NCBI RefSeq assembly: GCF_003945595.2
Contig: NW_024105087.1
Span: 1,226,001-1,290,000, forward strand
DNA length: 64,000 nt
Reading direction: 5' to 3'
Source: Pipra filicauda
Taxonomy: Eukaryota; Chordata; Aves; Passeriformes; Pipridae
Positions 49,104 through 61,391 of the stretch are shown here, piece after piece. The notes under the pieces are model-generated. The model was not told the origin of the DNA. It saw only the letters and a program-made list of their open reading frames with translations, and did no database searches. The stretch's first letter is position 1, and every line of letters begins with the position of its first letter. A program made the translations under genes and the position numbers.

Positions 49104-49420
49104 TGCATTGGGTTGTATTCCTTCCAGTCCTGTGTCCACGTCATTTATGAAAATGTTGAAGAGCACAGGGACCAAGATGGGGCCCTGGGGATCCCCACTA
49201 GTGACAGGTCACCAGTCTGATGTCACCCAGTCACTATTATCCTCTGAGCTTGACCCATGAGCCAATTGTTCACCCACTGCATGATGTGTTTATCCATCTG
49301 TGTGCTGGATAATTTGTCCAGAAGGATCCTGTGAGAGATGGTATCGAAAGCTTTACTGAAATCCAAAAAGATTACATCAACTGGCTTCCCTTGATCAACT
49401 AGGTGCATCTGCTCATTCCC
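49104..49420 (-). mobile_element. CR1-type LINE fragment, reverse-transcriptase domain, broken
   Basis: On the minus strand the translation shows the hallmark non-LTR reverse-transcriptase block VIFLDFSKAFD near 49365-49335. After it come the DKL and WLMGQAQR segments, then the PQG...FNIFIND block near 49185-49130. The frame is broken between the two halves by an in-frame TGA at 49223-49225 and a shift of reading frame, and the catalytic YADD/FADD box is absent because the copy is truncated. In a live element this domain performs target-primed reverse transcription; this copy is a fossil. The enclosing stop-free frame begins on GTG at 49459, so there is no credible independent gene start. Confidence 0.92.
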
Positions 49421-52375
49421 TCTTTCCTCTGCCCCTATGCAAGCTGTTCCCCTGAGCACAGAGGCAAGGGATATTTGTAGTCATTTGAAGAGAGGGCCAC
49501 CTCGTCTCCCCTTATTTTCCTCCGTGCTGTTTTGCTGGCCAACTCTTCTGAAAAGTCAAGACATGCAATTGCTACAAACTGTCACAGGCTGTTCTCCTCA
49601 CCTGCATTGTATTCAAGCAGGGAAACAACTTTCCAGCGCAGGAAAAACAATATGGATATTTGCAAGTGATTAAAAATCAGAAGAGGGAATGCTGAGGGCT
49701 GTAGCCAGCTCGAGAAAATTCAGTTCTGTTTAAGCAAAGCTATATATTTTTATGTTCATTAAGTTTTAACACCTCCCAGTCTCACCTCAGCAGATTTCAT
49801 TTTCTTGGAATAAATTGTTAGCATTTATACAACTTTGACACAATTATTTTGGAGACTCTTTGAGAGTTTTGCTTCAAAGCTCAAACAAGAGCGCTTGAGA
49901 GAATTTTTGGCTTCAACCATAGATTTTTTTTTTTAAATTGAATGTGCCTGTTGAGAGTTCTGGCTTCCTGTACAAAAACAAAATTATGAGACACACAAGC
50001 TTTCCAAATCTTGCAGTACCTTCTCCTTTATCCAAATGACACTCTTGAGGAGGAGTATCTGGCCACTGTGTGTTTTCATGCAGGAAAACAGAATGAAGAA
50101 GAAAGCTGGACAAAGCTCAGGTAGTTCTTAAATAAAAATTGTTATCTTGTTATTTTTTCCACTCTCTGTGTCTTGCCCTTACCAACCTTTCCCCCACCAC
50201 ACCAACCCTTTTTGTTAGCTGGTCTGGGCCAACACTCGAATGCTGCATCTGAGTTCTAGGCTTTCAGAAAACCCACATACTACATCAGTTAGAGCTTTTC
50301 CAAGTAAAATCCACTATTCTTTGGCCACAGGAATGATGTGGGAGACAGAGGATGCAGTATAGGAATTATTTTTTGCTCTGAGAGAAATAGAAGCCACGTT
50401 CTTTGCTACCTGTGAATTTGGTTCCTTGAGTCACTAAAAAAAAAGTGTATCTTTGAATCTGTACAATGGTTCATCAAAACATATGGCTCTGTCACATGTT
50501 ATAGAAAATGAAATCAACTTTCCATTTCCTACTGGGAAGGGATCAATACCTGCAGGATTTCTCCTAGGATCACCCTGGCGAGGTCAAAAATGGGAAGAAA
50601 GTGCCAAAACTCACTCCAGATTGATACCTACTTGTCTCCATGGAAAAGAACAGAGGAGAGATAAGGTGGTATGAACAAACCGTTACCATTTATCCACAGA
50701 CATAAGGGATGTGGCAAACTGAACATGCTGTGAAAATGAGTTGGATGCAGCTGAAAAATGCAGCAGTACTGCTGGTGCTCAGGAAGTACCAGAAGAATGG
50801 AAGTGTGTCCTGAAATGGCTCATTGAGCAGCGATCCTTGAAGCCAGTGCTGAAGGCGATGCTTTAGATATTTTATGATATCAGGGACCTTGTGGGTTTGC
50901 TGTTTCCTACTTACTCTGATTACCCACTCATGCTTTTCTTTATTTTGCTGATCATGTGTCCAGCTATTACTTGCACTGAGAAATATTTTCAGAACTCCTT
51001 TCTTCCAGACAGCACACAAGCCCTTTCCCTACTTTCTCTTCCAGGCTCAATTCCCTGCGGGGTCTGGGACAACCTACTTGCAGACCAAAGGAATACAGTA
51101 TTCCTGTTACAAGGAAACCTCAAAGCTATACATTTGGCTCTTTTCCTTCCTTTCATTTCTCCCTGTTTTACATGTATATGAAAAGTGAGTCATCTAGCTC
51201 TTTGTGACAAGGATTAGGCATAATAATAGTGTTTAACAGTGTGCTAGAAGAATAGGGTGAAGTGTTGGAGTCCTTCAACTATGCAAAGAGGATGCTGATT
51301 AATAGTAGTGAGCTAATTGACCTAATTTGAGTTTGTGTTTCCTGACACTTGCATATTGAAAAACATTTAAGGGCACTGTGGTGGTTCAATTAGTAATATT
51401 ATTTTTATTATATAGCACTAGACTGTTCCCTAGGATTTTTAGATATCTAAACAAAATCTAGCTGTGCTCTCAGTGGAATCCCCAGCACGTATAATAAAGT
51501 CAATTTTCAGTATGGTACTCCCAGGAGGGACATTAGCCATTTAAAACTTAAAAATCAGTGGCAGTTCAAAGGTGGAACTCTCTGTCCAAAGCTCTTGTAT
51601 CTGTGTGACTGTTCAGGGGCCTTAGCCACGTACAGAAAGTAACTCACTTCACCTTATCAGCAGAAATGGCAACAACTCTGACTTGAGGAGTAGCAAAAGT
51701 AGCAGAGTGCAATTTTGGGTGTTATCTGATGGCTTTTCTAAGAAGCAGCTCTGTTATCCTTGTCGGTGTGTCTAGCTGGGACTGTATCACTACCAGATGA
51801 ATGCAACATGAGGTGAAACAAGTCTGGGTGTGCACTCTGACTGTGTGCATACAAGAAAAGAAGAAGAGCCACATGACAAAAATCTGAGTTACTAATACAC
51901 TCATAATTTCCTCATGGGAAACATATTCTTAAAGCTATTTTCATAGAGAAAATTTGAAAATACTGGGCAACTATCCACAGTAGTTAGAAAAGTGAATGCT
52001 TATTGGAGTAAAAGGAGCTTGACAAACTGCAAAATTCCTTCTCATGCATTCAGTACAGTTACAGTCCTAGCACACACACACACTCACACACGTATCCACG
52101 AGAAAAGATGCGATATGTCAGAGAAGCTCTTACTGTTTGCCAGAGGTCTTAAGAGGATCTTCTATTTCATTCGGTAGTAATGCCCTTTTTGTTGACAAAA
52201 GTAAATTGATGACAGGCAAGAGGGAAGCATTTGGTGGAAAAATTCTGTTGACCCTTCTCAGATTGAATTTGACCACAGAACAGGATACCAGCAGTTGCAG
52301 AAATGATAGATTTTAGTAATGACCGGCAGAATGGCCTTTTGGCATGTTTAAATGGCAATAAATTTCACTAGGAAG
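49421..52375. other. Gene-free stretch
   Basis: No supportable gene or nameable repeat is seen, apart from a CA microsatellite at 52071-52092. Open frames are at most about 109 codons, overlap others and lack recognisable domains. Confidence 0.55.
52071..52092 (+). repeat. (CA)n microsatellite
   Basis: About 11 CA units occur with one CT interruption. Confidence 0.9.
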
Positions 52376-52379
52376 AGGG

Positions 52380-53335
52380 CAATTTAACTACTTTAGGGCA
52401 GTGAGGATACTCTTTGTTTGAGGTGTAAATAAATTGCGGTTCATTAACAGTGCACATATTACGTTCACGGTGTAACTCTAAAGCAGGGGATGTTAATATT
52501 TAATTTAATTTAAGCAGGTATACTTTGCCTGTTTGAGGTTTAGGCTTGTTGGGGTTTTTTTACTCCAGACTTTGGTGACTTTAGGTAACAATTTTTCAGG
52601 GCCCTTCAACCTCCTAAGGCCCATGCGTGCACAGCTCCAGTAATCCCAAATAAGCCAAGGTGCACCACAGAGTAAAACTGCTTGGCGTGACCGTGACTTT
52701 TCCAGCCCGTATAATTACTGTGCCAGTCGGTACTAATTTACACCAGCAAAGACTCCAGCTTTTGTTATGTCATTTTAAGAGCTAATTTAGTTATGAGAAA
52801 TGCGGGGAGCCAAAGCCTTGCTGGTTGCACTGCTGCAAAACCAAAGGAAAGTCACTGAATTAAGCAGGTGGTGGCAGAACCACAGTGACATTATTGTTGG
52901 CAGAATTTATTTCTCATCTTTTACCTTGACTCTGAAATTCCCCCTGTCCCTCACTTATTATTTTGGCACAATTCCTTGCTGAACTCTGCTATTCAGAGAA
53001 GAGAAGGGGGGGAAGGGAGGAGACGTACCCAATACAGTTTGACATTTCCTCAAAAAGATTGTATTAAAATCCACTTACATTTAGAGCGCACTCTCATTTT
53101 GGAATGCTAATAAGCCATCATTTCATCAAGGTAAAGGGAGCAAAATCTAATCAAGCCAAAGACCAGCTCGCTCTACTGTTGACTGTGTTCCTGAAACATC
53201 ATTTTAAAAGGTTGCTTTTAAGCATAGCTAAAAATGACAGACTTATCAAAAGTTTATAAATAACTGTATCACTTGGCTACTTACCTCTGTCTGTAATAAG
53301 TGAACCTTATTTCTTTATTAAAGACTTTGGGGCTG
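52380..53335. promoter_or_regulatory. Candidate extended conserved non-coding element
   Basis: About 950 bp of repeat-free DNA retain scattered CpGs (near 52462, 52626, 52686, 52692 and 53088) and dense AT-rich words such as GTTAATATTTAATTTAATTT near 52491, CGTATAATTACTG near 52709, GCTAATAAGCC near 53106 and TCTTTATTAAAGAC near 53312. It has no transposon signature and only one 60-codon frame. The combination resembles a developmental enhancer cluster. Inference only. Confidence 0.4.
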
Positions 53336-56300
53336 GCTATGAGCTCATATACATGCTGCTGTTTACGCTAGCATGCAACCATTCCCCCAGGATCACATTC
53401 AAGTGATGGGAAGGCAGGAAGATTTTTCCAACTCTTGGCCTCTCTTTCCAATAACGGGGGCTTGGCCATGACATCTCTTTTGGCTTTGAAAAACCAAACC
53501 TCACTGGAGGAGTCATTTTAAAATATAGTTGTAATAAAACCAAACAAAACAGGAAGAAGTGGTCCCTAATAAAAACTATTCCACAAGACTTGGAAAGTGG
53601 AGACAAGTGCTGACACAGCCAAAAAAAGAGTGCAAGAAGGGAAGTGACAAAAAAGATGTGTAGAACTCACACAGCTGGTTGAAGTTAGTGTGACTGTGAT
53701 TCCTGTTCTGCAGAGAATATTTTTTAACACAGCACCTGAGCATCTTGCAGTGCTGCACGAAACAGTGTGGGTCCTGGCTGCTTTACCTGCTCCTGGCATG
53801 GGTAAACCTGCTAGTGTTCCCTAGGGACAGGAGTGCTATAGCAAAATTTGCTCCTCAGTGGGAAGTTCTCATCTGAATTCAGTCATGGCTCTGATTAATA
53901 GGCTTCAAGCAGCTACTTTAGACAAGGCATCTCCCTGTGAAAGTCTCCATCTGCACCGCAGTCTCTAGACAGCCATGTACTGCTCACAAATATGTCCAGA
54001 TTGGTGGGGGAACCAGAAGATAGGCCAAGATAATAAATGGGTTCAAAGGCCTGGTTGTAGTGGGGTAATTAAGGTAGGGCCTTTGGGTGAGACACAGCAG
54101 GTTACTTAGATAAGATAAATTCAGAAGGCATCAAGTAAACAGGGAGTGAATGTGAATTCCTTGATGAGAATATTCCACGTTTTCCTATGGGCAGGCACCC
54201 GCACAATCTTAGGGCAATCATTCAAGCTCTCCAACTTTTTGTGAGCTTCCTTTAGTGTCCTGCAGGTTGCTTGCCAAGATGTTCAGTGAATACTGAGCAC
54301 CAGTTTAAGGAGAGAGCACTTTCAAAAAGTTTCCCAAGAGTCACACTGGTTTCTGGGACGAGAAAGATTTGTCAGGGGGAGTTAGGTCAGTCTTATCAGG
54401 CTACAATAATGAAGCTGATTTTTTGCCACTGTGATCCAGCATTGTGCTACTGCTGCTGTGTGCAAGGTTTCTGCTGGATTTTGCTCTCTTCATCGATGCT
54501 AAAATGTTTCTTATTAAAGCTTGTAATGTAGAGAGGCATGAGGAATTTCCTTTTCCTATTATACTGCTGGAAAAAGAGATTTGGAGAGTTGGTTGACTTG
54601 GCCCTTCCCTCGTGCAAGATGCATGCCAAACCAGAGAGTGCATCTGCACTTCTCATGTCGCCATCCAGCTCAGGCTCTGAGTCTCAGGAATGTTTTTATC
54701 TCTTGCTTCCTTTGTATTTTCTCTTTAGAAGATTTCTCATCCTCCTAGCTGTATTTAATATTTTACGTGCACAACCAATCAAACTATTTTACCATTTTCC
54801 TCAGTGATTAAAGTCTGAGGCTGAAGGTTGCATTTAAACAAACTGCAATTACATGGCTCGCACAAGTTCCTTTCAGTTCCAGGGAATAAAATAACATTAT
54901 TGGCAATACATTCTTCTGGTTCATTCCTTTTGTGCCCATTTAAGGTTCGTACTCTCTAGAAGGTCAAGACTGCTATTTTTTATCACAATAGCATATTGTT
55001 GAAATGCTATCAGTGCACGTTGAAAGAGAAAGAAGCACAGCACACTGCGTTGTTCTGGTTTTGATAGCAGAGAATAACAATACCAGTTGTGAAAGCTTTT
55101 TGAGAGACCGAAGAGTAGAAGGGAAAACCATTCAGCAGTTGATGCCTCTCCTGATTCTATCACATCACCCACTTGAGCCTATATTTTATTATTTATTGTT
55201 TGTATTAGTGATTATTTATATTCAATATCATTTACACTTGTTGTTTATTTATGGTTATAACACACTCATCATACAATATTAACCAACCTATAACACTGTC
55301 ATTGACAGCTGTTTTTTTCATTATCCTTCATTAATATTTCAGTGTAGTCTACCCAATTCTTCTATTTTAGAAGAGTGTTCAAAAGTGCTGTGTTGGGAGG
55401 TCCTATGAATACCAAAGTATACATCCAAATGCCATTCATTACATCTCCTCAGGCTGATTTAGATTTGTGTTACTGCAAATGTGTTCTGATGGGAAGAATC
55501 AGCTGTACATGTATAATGATGGTGTTACTGGATAGTCTATGGTATAACTATCTCCTACTTGGGACATTAAAGTCTGCCTTTTTTTTCTTTTTTTTTCTTT
55601 AATTTTTTGAAAGAAATGAAAATTTTTATTTTAGAATTGAATTTCCTAGACAGTTCCATACCTTGAATTATCTGGTGGTTGCTATTACACTTCCTTCGCC
55701 CTCAGAAACAGAAGGGCTTTGCTGGATGAAACTTACTGGGTGTAGAATCTTGACAGTGAAAGAAGAATGGAAAAAGCTATGCAATGGTCAGTTTAGAGAC
55801 GTGCTAACTCCTGTCTGTTAGAAGCTGGACAACACCTGAGGCAGCAGACTTTATCTCTTGCAGAACTGTTAAGCCCTCGTCCAGTGTCTGGTGCAGAGTA
55901 ATTTTTGTCCCAGTGCCCAGTAATATGACTGTAGTGGCCAGAGTTATCTGCAGCATAATCCTGCTTTGTCAAGCTACCTGTTATCAAAATAGGTCATTGA
56001 CCAAAATGCTGTTAGTCTCGGCAGTAGTTAGGGAGGAAAGTTGTTACGAGGTTTCTCCTCCCTCCCCAAATCCACTCTTGTGCTTGCTGCAACGTGAAGA
56101 ATCCCATAAATTACCCAAACTTCTCCTAGCTAGAAATCCTTTTTCCTCTTCCTCTCAACATAAAGCTGTCAACTCACAAGTTTCTTAAGAGGTTCAGCTC
56201 CTCCTTGGAGGATTCCCAACCCTCAACACAGGGTATCCTTTTCTGATGCTACTTACCCTGCATGGGGAATTTTCCTTGCTTCTCCTCTGAGGATACCTAC

Positions 56301-56500
56301 TGAAAGCTGTTGCAGCCCCTGTAGTGATTAAGCCTTTCTCCAGTAAGATACTGTGCTTCCTATATCATGGCACCGTAAGCGAACCACTGGGGACATGATC
56401 CTGTGGGGAGATGGGGCTCTGTCCTCATACTCTTCACATCAATGCTAATACGGACTTTGCTGGGAGGAGGTTTTCGGCTGCTGTGGAAATGAGGGGGAGG
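53336..56500. other. Gene-free stretch
   Basis: I recognise no gene or named repeat here. A T-rich patch near 55580-55610 is the only low-complexity feature of note. Open frames are all below 95 codons. Confidence 0.55.
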
Positions 56501-56504
56501 AGCT

Positions 56505-56710
56505 CAGCACCATCCTCAAGGCCCTTTGAAAACATGCCATGGTCAAAGCATGCCAGGCGGATCGGCACGGTGGACCAGATGTGTGTTTTGCAAATTAATG
56601 AAATGCCTTTTGAAATGCTTTTAAGTAAATGAGAGTTAAATTCACCCTAATTGCATTAGCCTCTGCGGAGAGCAGTATCCATTCAGGATCACGTCTGTCT
56701 GTTTTCAGAC
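56505..56710. promoter_or_regulatory. Candidate conserved non-coding element
   Basis: A mixed-composition, repeat-free block retains CpGs (GGCGGATCGGCACGG near 56557) and has AT-rich words (GCAAATTAATGAAATG near 56589 and CTAATTGCATTAG near 56647). It precedes the larger 57.1-58.3 kb block by about 400 bp of G-rich sequence. Confidence 0.38.
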
Positions 56711-57334
56711 ATGTTCAGCACCTTGCGAGCCAGGCTCCTGTGTACGGAGAGAAGGGAGGATGGATACAAGGCTGCCTGAGCAGAGCAAATGGGAGGTCAT
56801 CTTTTGCCTGCCAGCAGATTTGAGTCTTGGGGGAGTAGAGTGGGTGCTGGGGCTGGCCCCATGGGATGCTCAGTGTGCTGTTGGGAGCCCAGCATTGAGT
56901 GGGGGTGGAGGGTGAGGACACCGACTGGGCAGTGCTGAGCATCCTCCGGGACCTGGGACCTGCAGACTTCGTGGGGATGGAGAGGCAGGCAGGGAGACAG
57001 GGAGACTGAGGGTGAAGTGCTAGACAGCTTCTCCATCACCAAGGCTGCAGCTTTCATCTTCGTTGCGGTCCGCTCTCTTTTTTCAGATGGCACTTTGACA
57101 GAAGATTAATTCAAGTCAGCTGCTGAAAATAATTATTGCATTATGGGAGCAGTAATCATTATTTAGAACATGATTAAATATGTCTGCGTCTATTGACTCT
57201 GCCTATGATTTATGTATTTGTTTAGTCAATAGTCTAATGTAAATGATGTAATTAATTATAGATGGTGGTGTCAGGTCATTGGTAAAAACAATCTGATGAG
57301 AACAAGGGCTCTGTTTTTTCCTGACAGATGCAGA

Positions 57335-57354
57335 GGGAGGGCGGGAGGGACGGG
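57335..57354 (+). promoter_or_regulatory. Compact G-quadruplex motif
   Basis: Five GGG runs lie at 57335-57337, 57339-57341, 57343-57345, 57347-57349 and 57352-57354. The loops are 1, 1, 1 and 2 bases. One-base loops give the most stable parallel quadruplexes. Confidence 0.85.
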
Positions 57355-57903
57355 CAGAGTTGAGGGAATTCCAGGGGAACTTTTTCATGTGTGAATGGCG
57401 GCTGGGATCTCAATTTGCATGTTGTCTTTCTCTTGTTCACCATTCGTTTAGAAATTGAAATAACTTGTTAAGCAAAGGGGAAGGGAGCACATGATTGCAA
57501 AGAGGACACCTGGGAGTAGTGACGGTGAACAGCTAAAGAGCCAGCTGCTCCCTAACACAAGAGAGCGTGCCACTATCATTTACCGCTTCATAAAATTAAG
57601 TGTTTTCCAAATTAAATCAGTAGGCAGCATGCAGGAAGACCTACTATCTCTAATAACAATTTTTCAATCAATATCGGGGGCCCGGCTGATCTGGAATCAG
57701 AGCGGAGGAGTCTGGGATTGGCTGGGGGGAGCAGGGAGACAAGGAGAGGAGGAGGTTGGGGGGATGCTCAAGTACCACAGCTTTCAATCAAAGCAAAAGT
57801 TAAAAAAAATATATATGCATGGCGGATTCTCCATCACTGTGAGTCTATTCCCCATAGATTTTTCTCTTAACTGATAATTCGGTCAGTCACATTCCTCAGA
57901 GGG

Positions 57904-57916
57904 AGGTCACGGGTCA
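57904..57916 (+). promoter_or_regulatory. Nuclear-receptor DR1 half-site pair
   Basis: AGGTCA (57904-57909) and GGGTCA (57911-57916) form a direct repeat spaced by one base. This is the DR1 arrangement bound by COUP-TF (NR2F), RXR, HNF4 and PPAR/RXR. Both half-sites fit RGGTCA. A chance match is possible, but it sits in an enhancer-like block. Confidence 0.5.
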
Positions 57917-58300
57917 CCCCAGCCCCTGTCAGGCCTCAGAGAAACCATTTCCATTTTAATGCCACAGCTATAATCTATCAAAGATGTGATGTACAAGATA
58001 CAATGAATTTAAGTGGTCTTCATATATCACTGAGCTTTCATGCCTTCACCTGGGTAATAGTCTGAATTACTCTCCCTACCTCACAATCTGTCACCCCCAG
58101 TAAAATAACTGCCACACGGGTGTTAATGGCAGGTTTGTCCAAATTGGGGCCGTGGTAGCCCAAGGCATTACACATCATAAACTTTAGCATTCAGTGCTTA
58201 GCCTGGTGGTGTCAGCAATTGAAAATTATTCTGTAAATACTTCCGCTCATGTTTTTATTTATGGCAGCTAAAACAAGCGCAGCAGGACGGTGCAGAGCAC

Positions 58301-61300
58301 AGCTGCTGGTGCCATTGCACACCTCCTCATGCCTGCACACGCACACACACACACATATGCAGCCTGTGACAGAGCTCTGGCCACCCAACACTATTGAAAT
58401 CCTGCAACTGCAACTACTAAGCATGGGTGGACCTAAGGTGTGGGTGGGCTGGTAGTTTCTGTAGCAATTAGACCACAGCAAAGTCGGGTTGTTTATCAGT
58501 ATCCAGTGGCAGAGTTGTCTGTGTCCATATCAGCTAATGCTTGCAGGTTAAATGGAACATATCTGATTGCCCTTCCATATGAAAATACTATGAGGGCAAC
58601 TCTGGAGCTCCTGAGCTGCCCTGTCTCCTTTGTGACTGCACACAAAGCCATGAGCCCCAAATCCATTCTTGTGTCTCAGGTCTCAGGGAGGTCTCCTGAG
58701 TCACAACTGTGGTAATGATTGTAATGGCTGGTGTAATTATGCCTGTAGGAATATGGATTTCTTGCTTTGTTTAAATGAGCTCCTGCATGGTTCCTGCTTA
58801 GCAAGTTCCTTTCCCTTCCCCAGGCTGCATGTGGACTGTCTGGCTGAACACTGAGTGACACTTACTCACAGACAATAAATTATATTAAAAAAAATAAATC
58901 TATCCCATTAAATCATGTAAGGCCAACCGAGGCCTATAAGTCAGAGCAGTTGTGGAGGAAGGAGTGGGAGAGGAGGTCTGAAGAAGAACAGTCTTGGAGA
59001 GGTCTCCTAAAGTTGTTCTGCTGCTAAAGCAATCCTGAAGCGAAGGCTTAGATGGTGCTTCATTTAGAGGAAAAGGCTAGCTAAGTGCCTGGGGCTGGGC
59101 AGGAGGGAGTGCTGGTCCCTGGTAGGTGGGGAAATGCCTCTGCCATGTCCACACAAACACCTTGCTAAATTCACCTCCATTTGGGAAGCCTTGGCCAGAC
59201 ACGAGCCCCATAACGTTAGAGCATCCACTTTGGAGGATGCAAGTATGATTTTTTTTTTATCTTGCTTTGTAGCTCTCTGTTGTATAAATCTCAGAAGACA
59301 GAGTAGGGAAGATGTTTGTGTTAGATATGTGAATTAACACAGTGATGCTCCCTTCTGGTCTCTACTGTGAATATGGCTGTTTTCCTCTCATGTGCTGCAG
59401 GGGAAGATACAGTCATGTGTGATCCTTCGTTGCCCATCTAAGCTTGGTGCAGACATTACCTCTCCCATCCTATCCTGCTCCATGGCTTTCAAGCAGTGTT
59501 AAAGTGAGAGAGTATTTTATTTGGGGGAGATCCTGCTGTGATAGGGAGATAGTAACCAATGGCTATAATATTGGTCCAGCTTAGCTGAAAAATCAGTGAG
59601 TGTGAATCACACACTTCCCTGCTGCCACAGAAAGGGGTGAGAAGAATCACAGATTTTTAAATAGTTTGTTTCTTTTTGTGCTGTGAGAAGCTGCTACAAG
59701 TCAGTAAGTTCCATTCTGTTTTACCTATTCCACTTCATCCACTGACCATGTCCTCCCGGAAAACACAATCCCACAGCCCTAAGTCTTTCCTGACAAGAGA
59801 AAGCTGCCTGAAACTTCTTTTTTATCTTGAAATCCAATGTCAAATGGTGTTCTCTATCCTGGGCTTGGGTACTATGTAGAGCTAGAAGAATTATTTCCTA
59901 CTTCGGTTATCTTCTTACTGTAAATTAAAATAACCTGCTGTGAATTTCCTATCCTGATGCAGTTATATAAAATCCTATTTATTCCTATGGCAGATGTAGG
60001 TGGTTTGGTATTCATTTAGTAATAGACTCCCTTTAAATTACAGCTGCTGTCCATAGGCTTATTGTTGTACTTGTTTACAAATAGCAGGTTAGCAGTTACT
60101 GTGTTCTCTAGGTAGCTGTTGTCTTTAATTCAAGCCTGTCACCAAAGTCTTCCACACCTTCAGTCCCCGGGCAAACATGAAAAACAGCTGAATTGGTACA
60201 ACACACAGTTTGTGAAGATTGTGCCCTGCAGTAAATACCCAGGTTGACAAAGATGACGTGAGCAGTGATAAAATGTGAAACTCCCAGGCAAATTTTTTCC
60301 TGTGGGAAAAACCCCTTACCTTGTAAAAACTAACACAATGACCACAGTTCTTCTGTGACCCCGGTGTTTGCTCACTTCAGAAGGCACAAAGCTCTCCTCA
60401 ACCTTTCAGGGTCAAATTGGGCAATAAAAACCTGACTATACGCTGGGGTTCAGCCCTGCTCCTTGTGCTTGCTGCAGCCCTACAACCCATCTCCTACTAT
60501 CCTGATGTTCATGCAGTCCAGAAAATATTTACAAAGTTATATTTTGCCCTAGAGGTTTCCAGAATATTTTACGAGGGGGATAAAATGCCACACTGTCTCC
60601 TTCAACGTAACATGCATAGCAATAAGTGCAACACCAAAGAAGAGTCTAAATAGAAGATATTTTTTGTAATCTTTATAATGGAAGAAAATAATTATATCCT
60701 TCAGCTTCAGTAGCTAAAGTATATGCTTGATTTTTAAGCACATCTTGGAGTACTTTCCTAAATCAGGATCTTGATTTCTAGCATTGTGGTTTTTTCTAAC
60801 TTGGATATAACTTACAATAAATCGAACTCTTTTCTCTTTTGACATATTATGCTGATCTATGGCTTAGCTTTCATTTTGTCCTGTTAACTAGAAACCCACT
60901 TCATCATGAAATATATCCCTCGTACTTTCTTCTACATAGTGAGGAAAAACATTGATAAACATCAAGTGCCAGCCATTTCTCAAAAGCTTCCTACAGATCT
61001 CAGGGAAGGAGAAGGAAAATAAATATTAGGCAAGCACTACTTGTTCAACTATAAGCTGACTAGAGGAAGGGTAGGAGCAGCAGGTAGGAGGCCGTGGAAA
61101 AAGTCATTTGACTTCAGTTTAGGTGGAGACGGAATAAAGCTGATATCTCACATGTCTAACCATATTATGTTGTTTTAAAGTGTGAGGTTTCAATTGAAAT
61201 GCTAACTTTCCCCAGCACTCCTCCTGAAGGTGAGCAATGGACTTGTTAAAGTAAATAGTCTCTTGTTGCACTAATGTCGAACTTAAAATTGTCCACAGAA

Positions 61301-61391
61301 TTTCTGGTGAAACTTGTTTCCTTGGAGGTTTTTAGGAAATAGAGCTAAGGCAGCTTTAGTTAAGTTATGAGGCAGCATCCGATAATATGGG
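58301..61391. other. Gene-free stretch
   Basis: No supportable gene is seen; open frames are below 95 codons. A CA microsatellite lies at 58336-58358. The rest is unique, non-coding-looking DNA. Confidence 0.55.
58336..58358 (+). repeat. (CA)n microsatellite
   Basis: CA dinucleotides with one CG interruption end in CATATG. Confidence 0.9.

Larger units (their letters stand above)
57090..58300. promoter_or_regulatory. Candidate cluster of conserved enhancer-like elements
   Basis: This is the longest enhancer-like block in the window. It contains many homeodomain words (GATTAATTC near 57103, GTAATTAATTATAG near 57248), two perfect TCF/LEF words ATCAAAG (57787-57793 and 57977-57983), a SOX-type AACAAT near 57655, a nuclear-receptor DR1 at 57904-57916 and a G-quadruplex at 57335-57354. 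It also retains CpGs. There are no repeats or credible exons; a 127-codon frame at 57491-57874 lacks any recognisable domain. Enhancer function and conservation are inferred. Confidence 0.5.
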
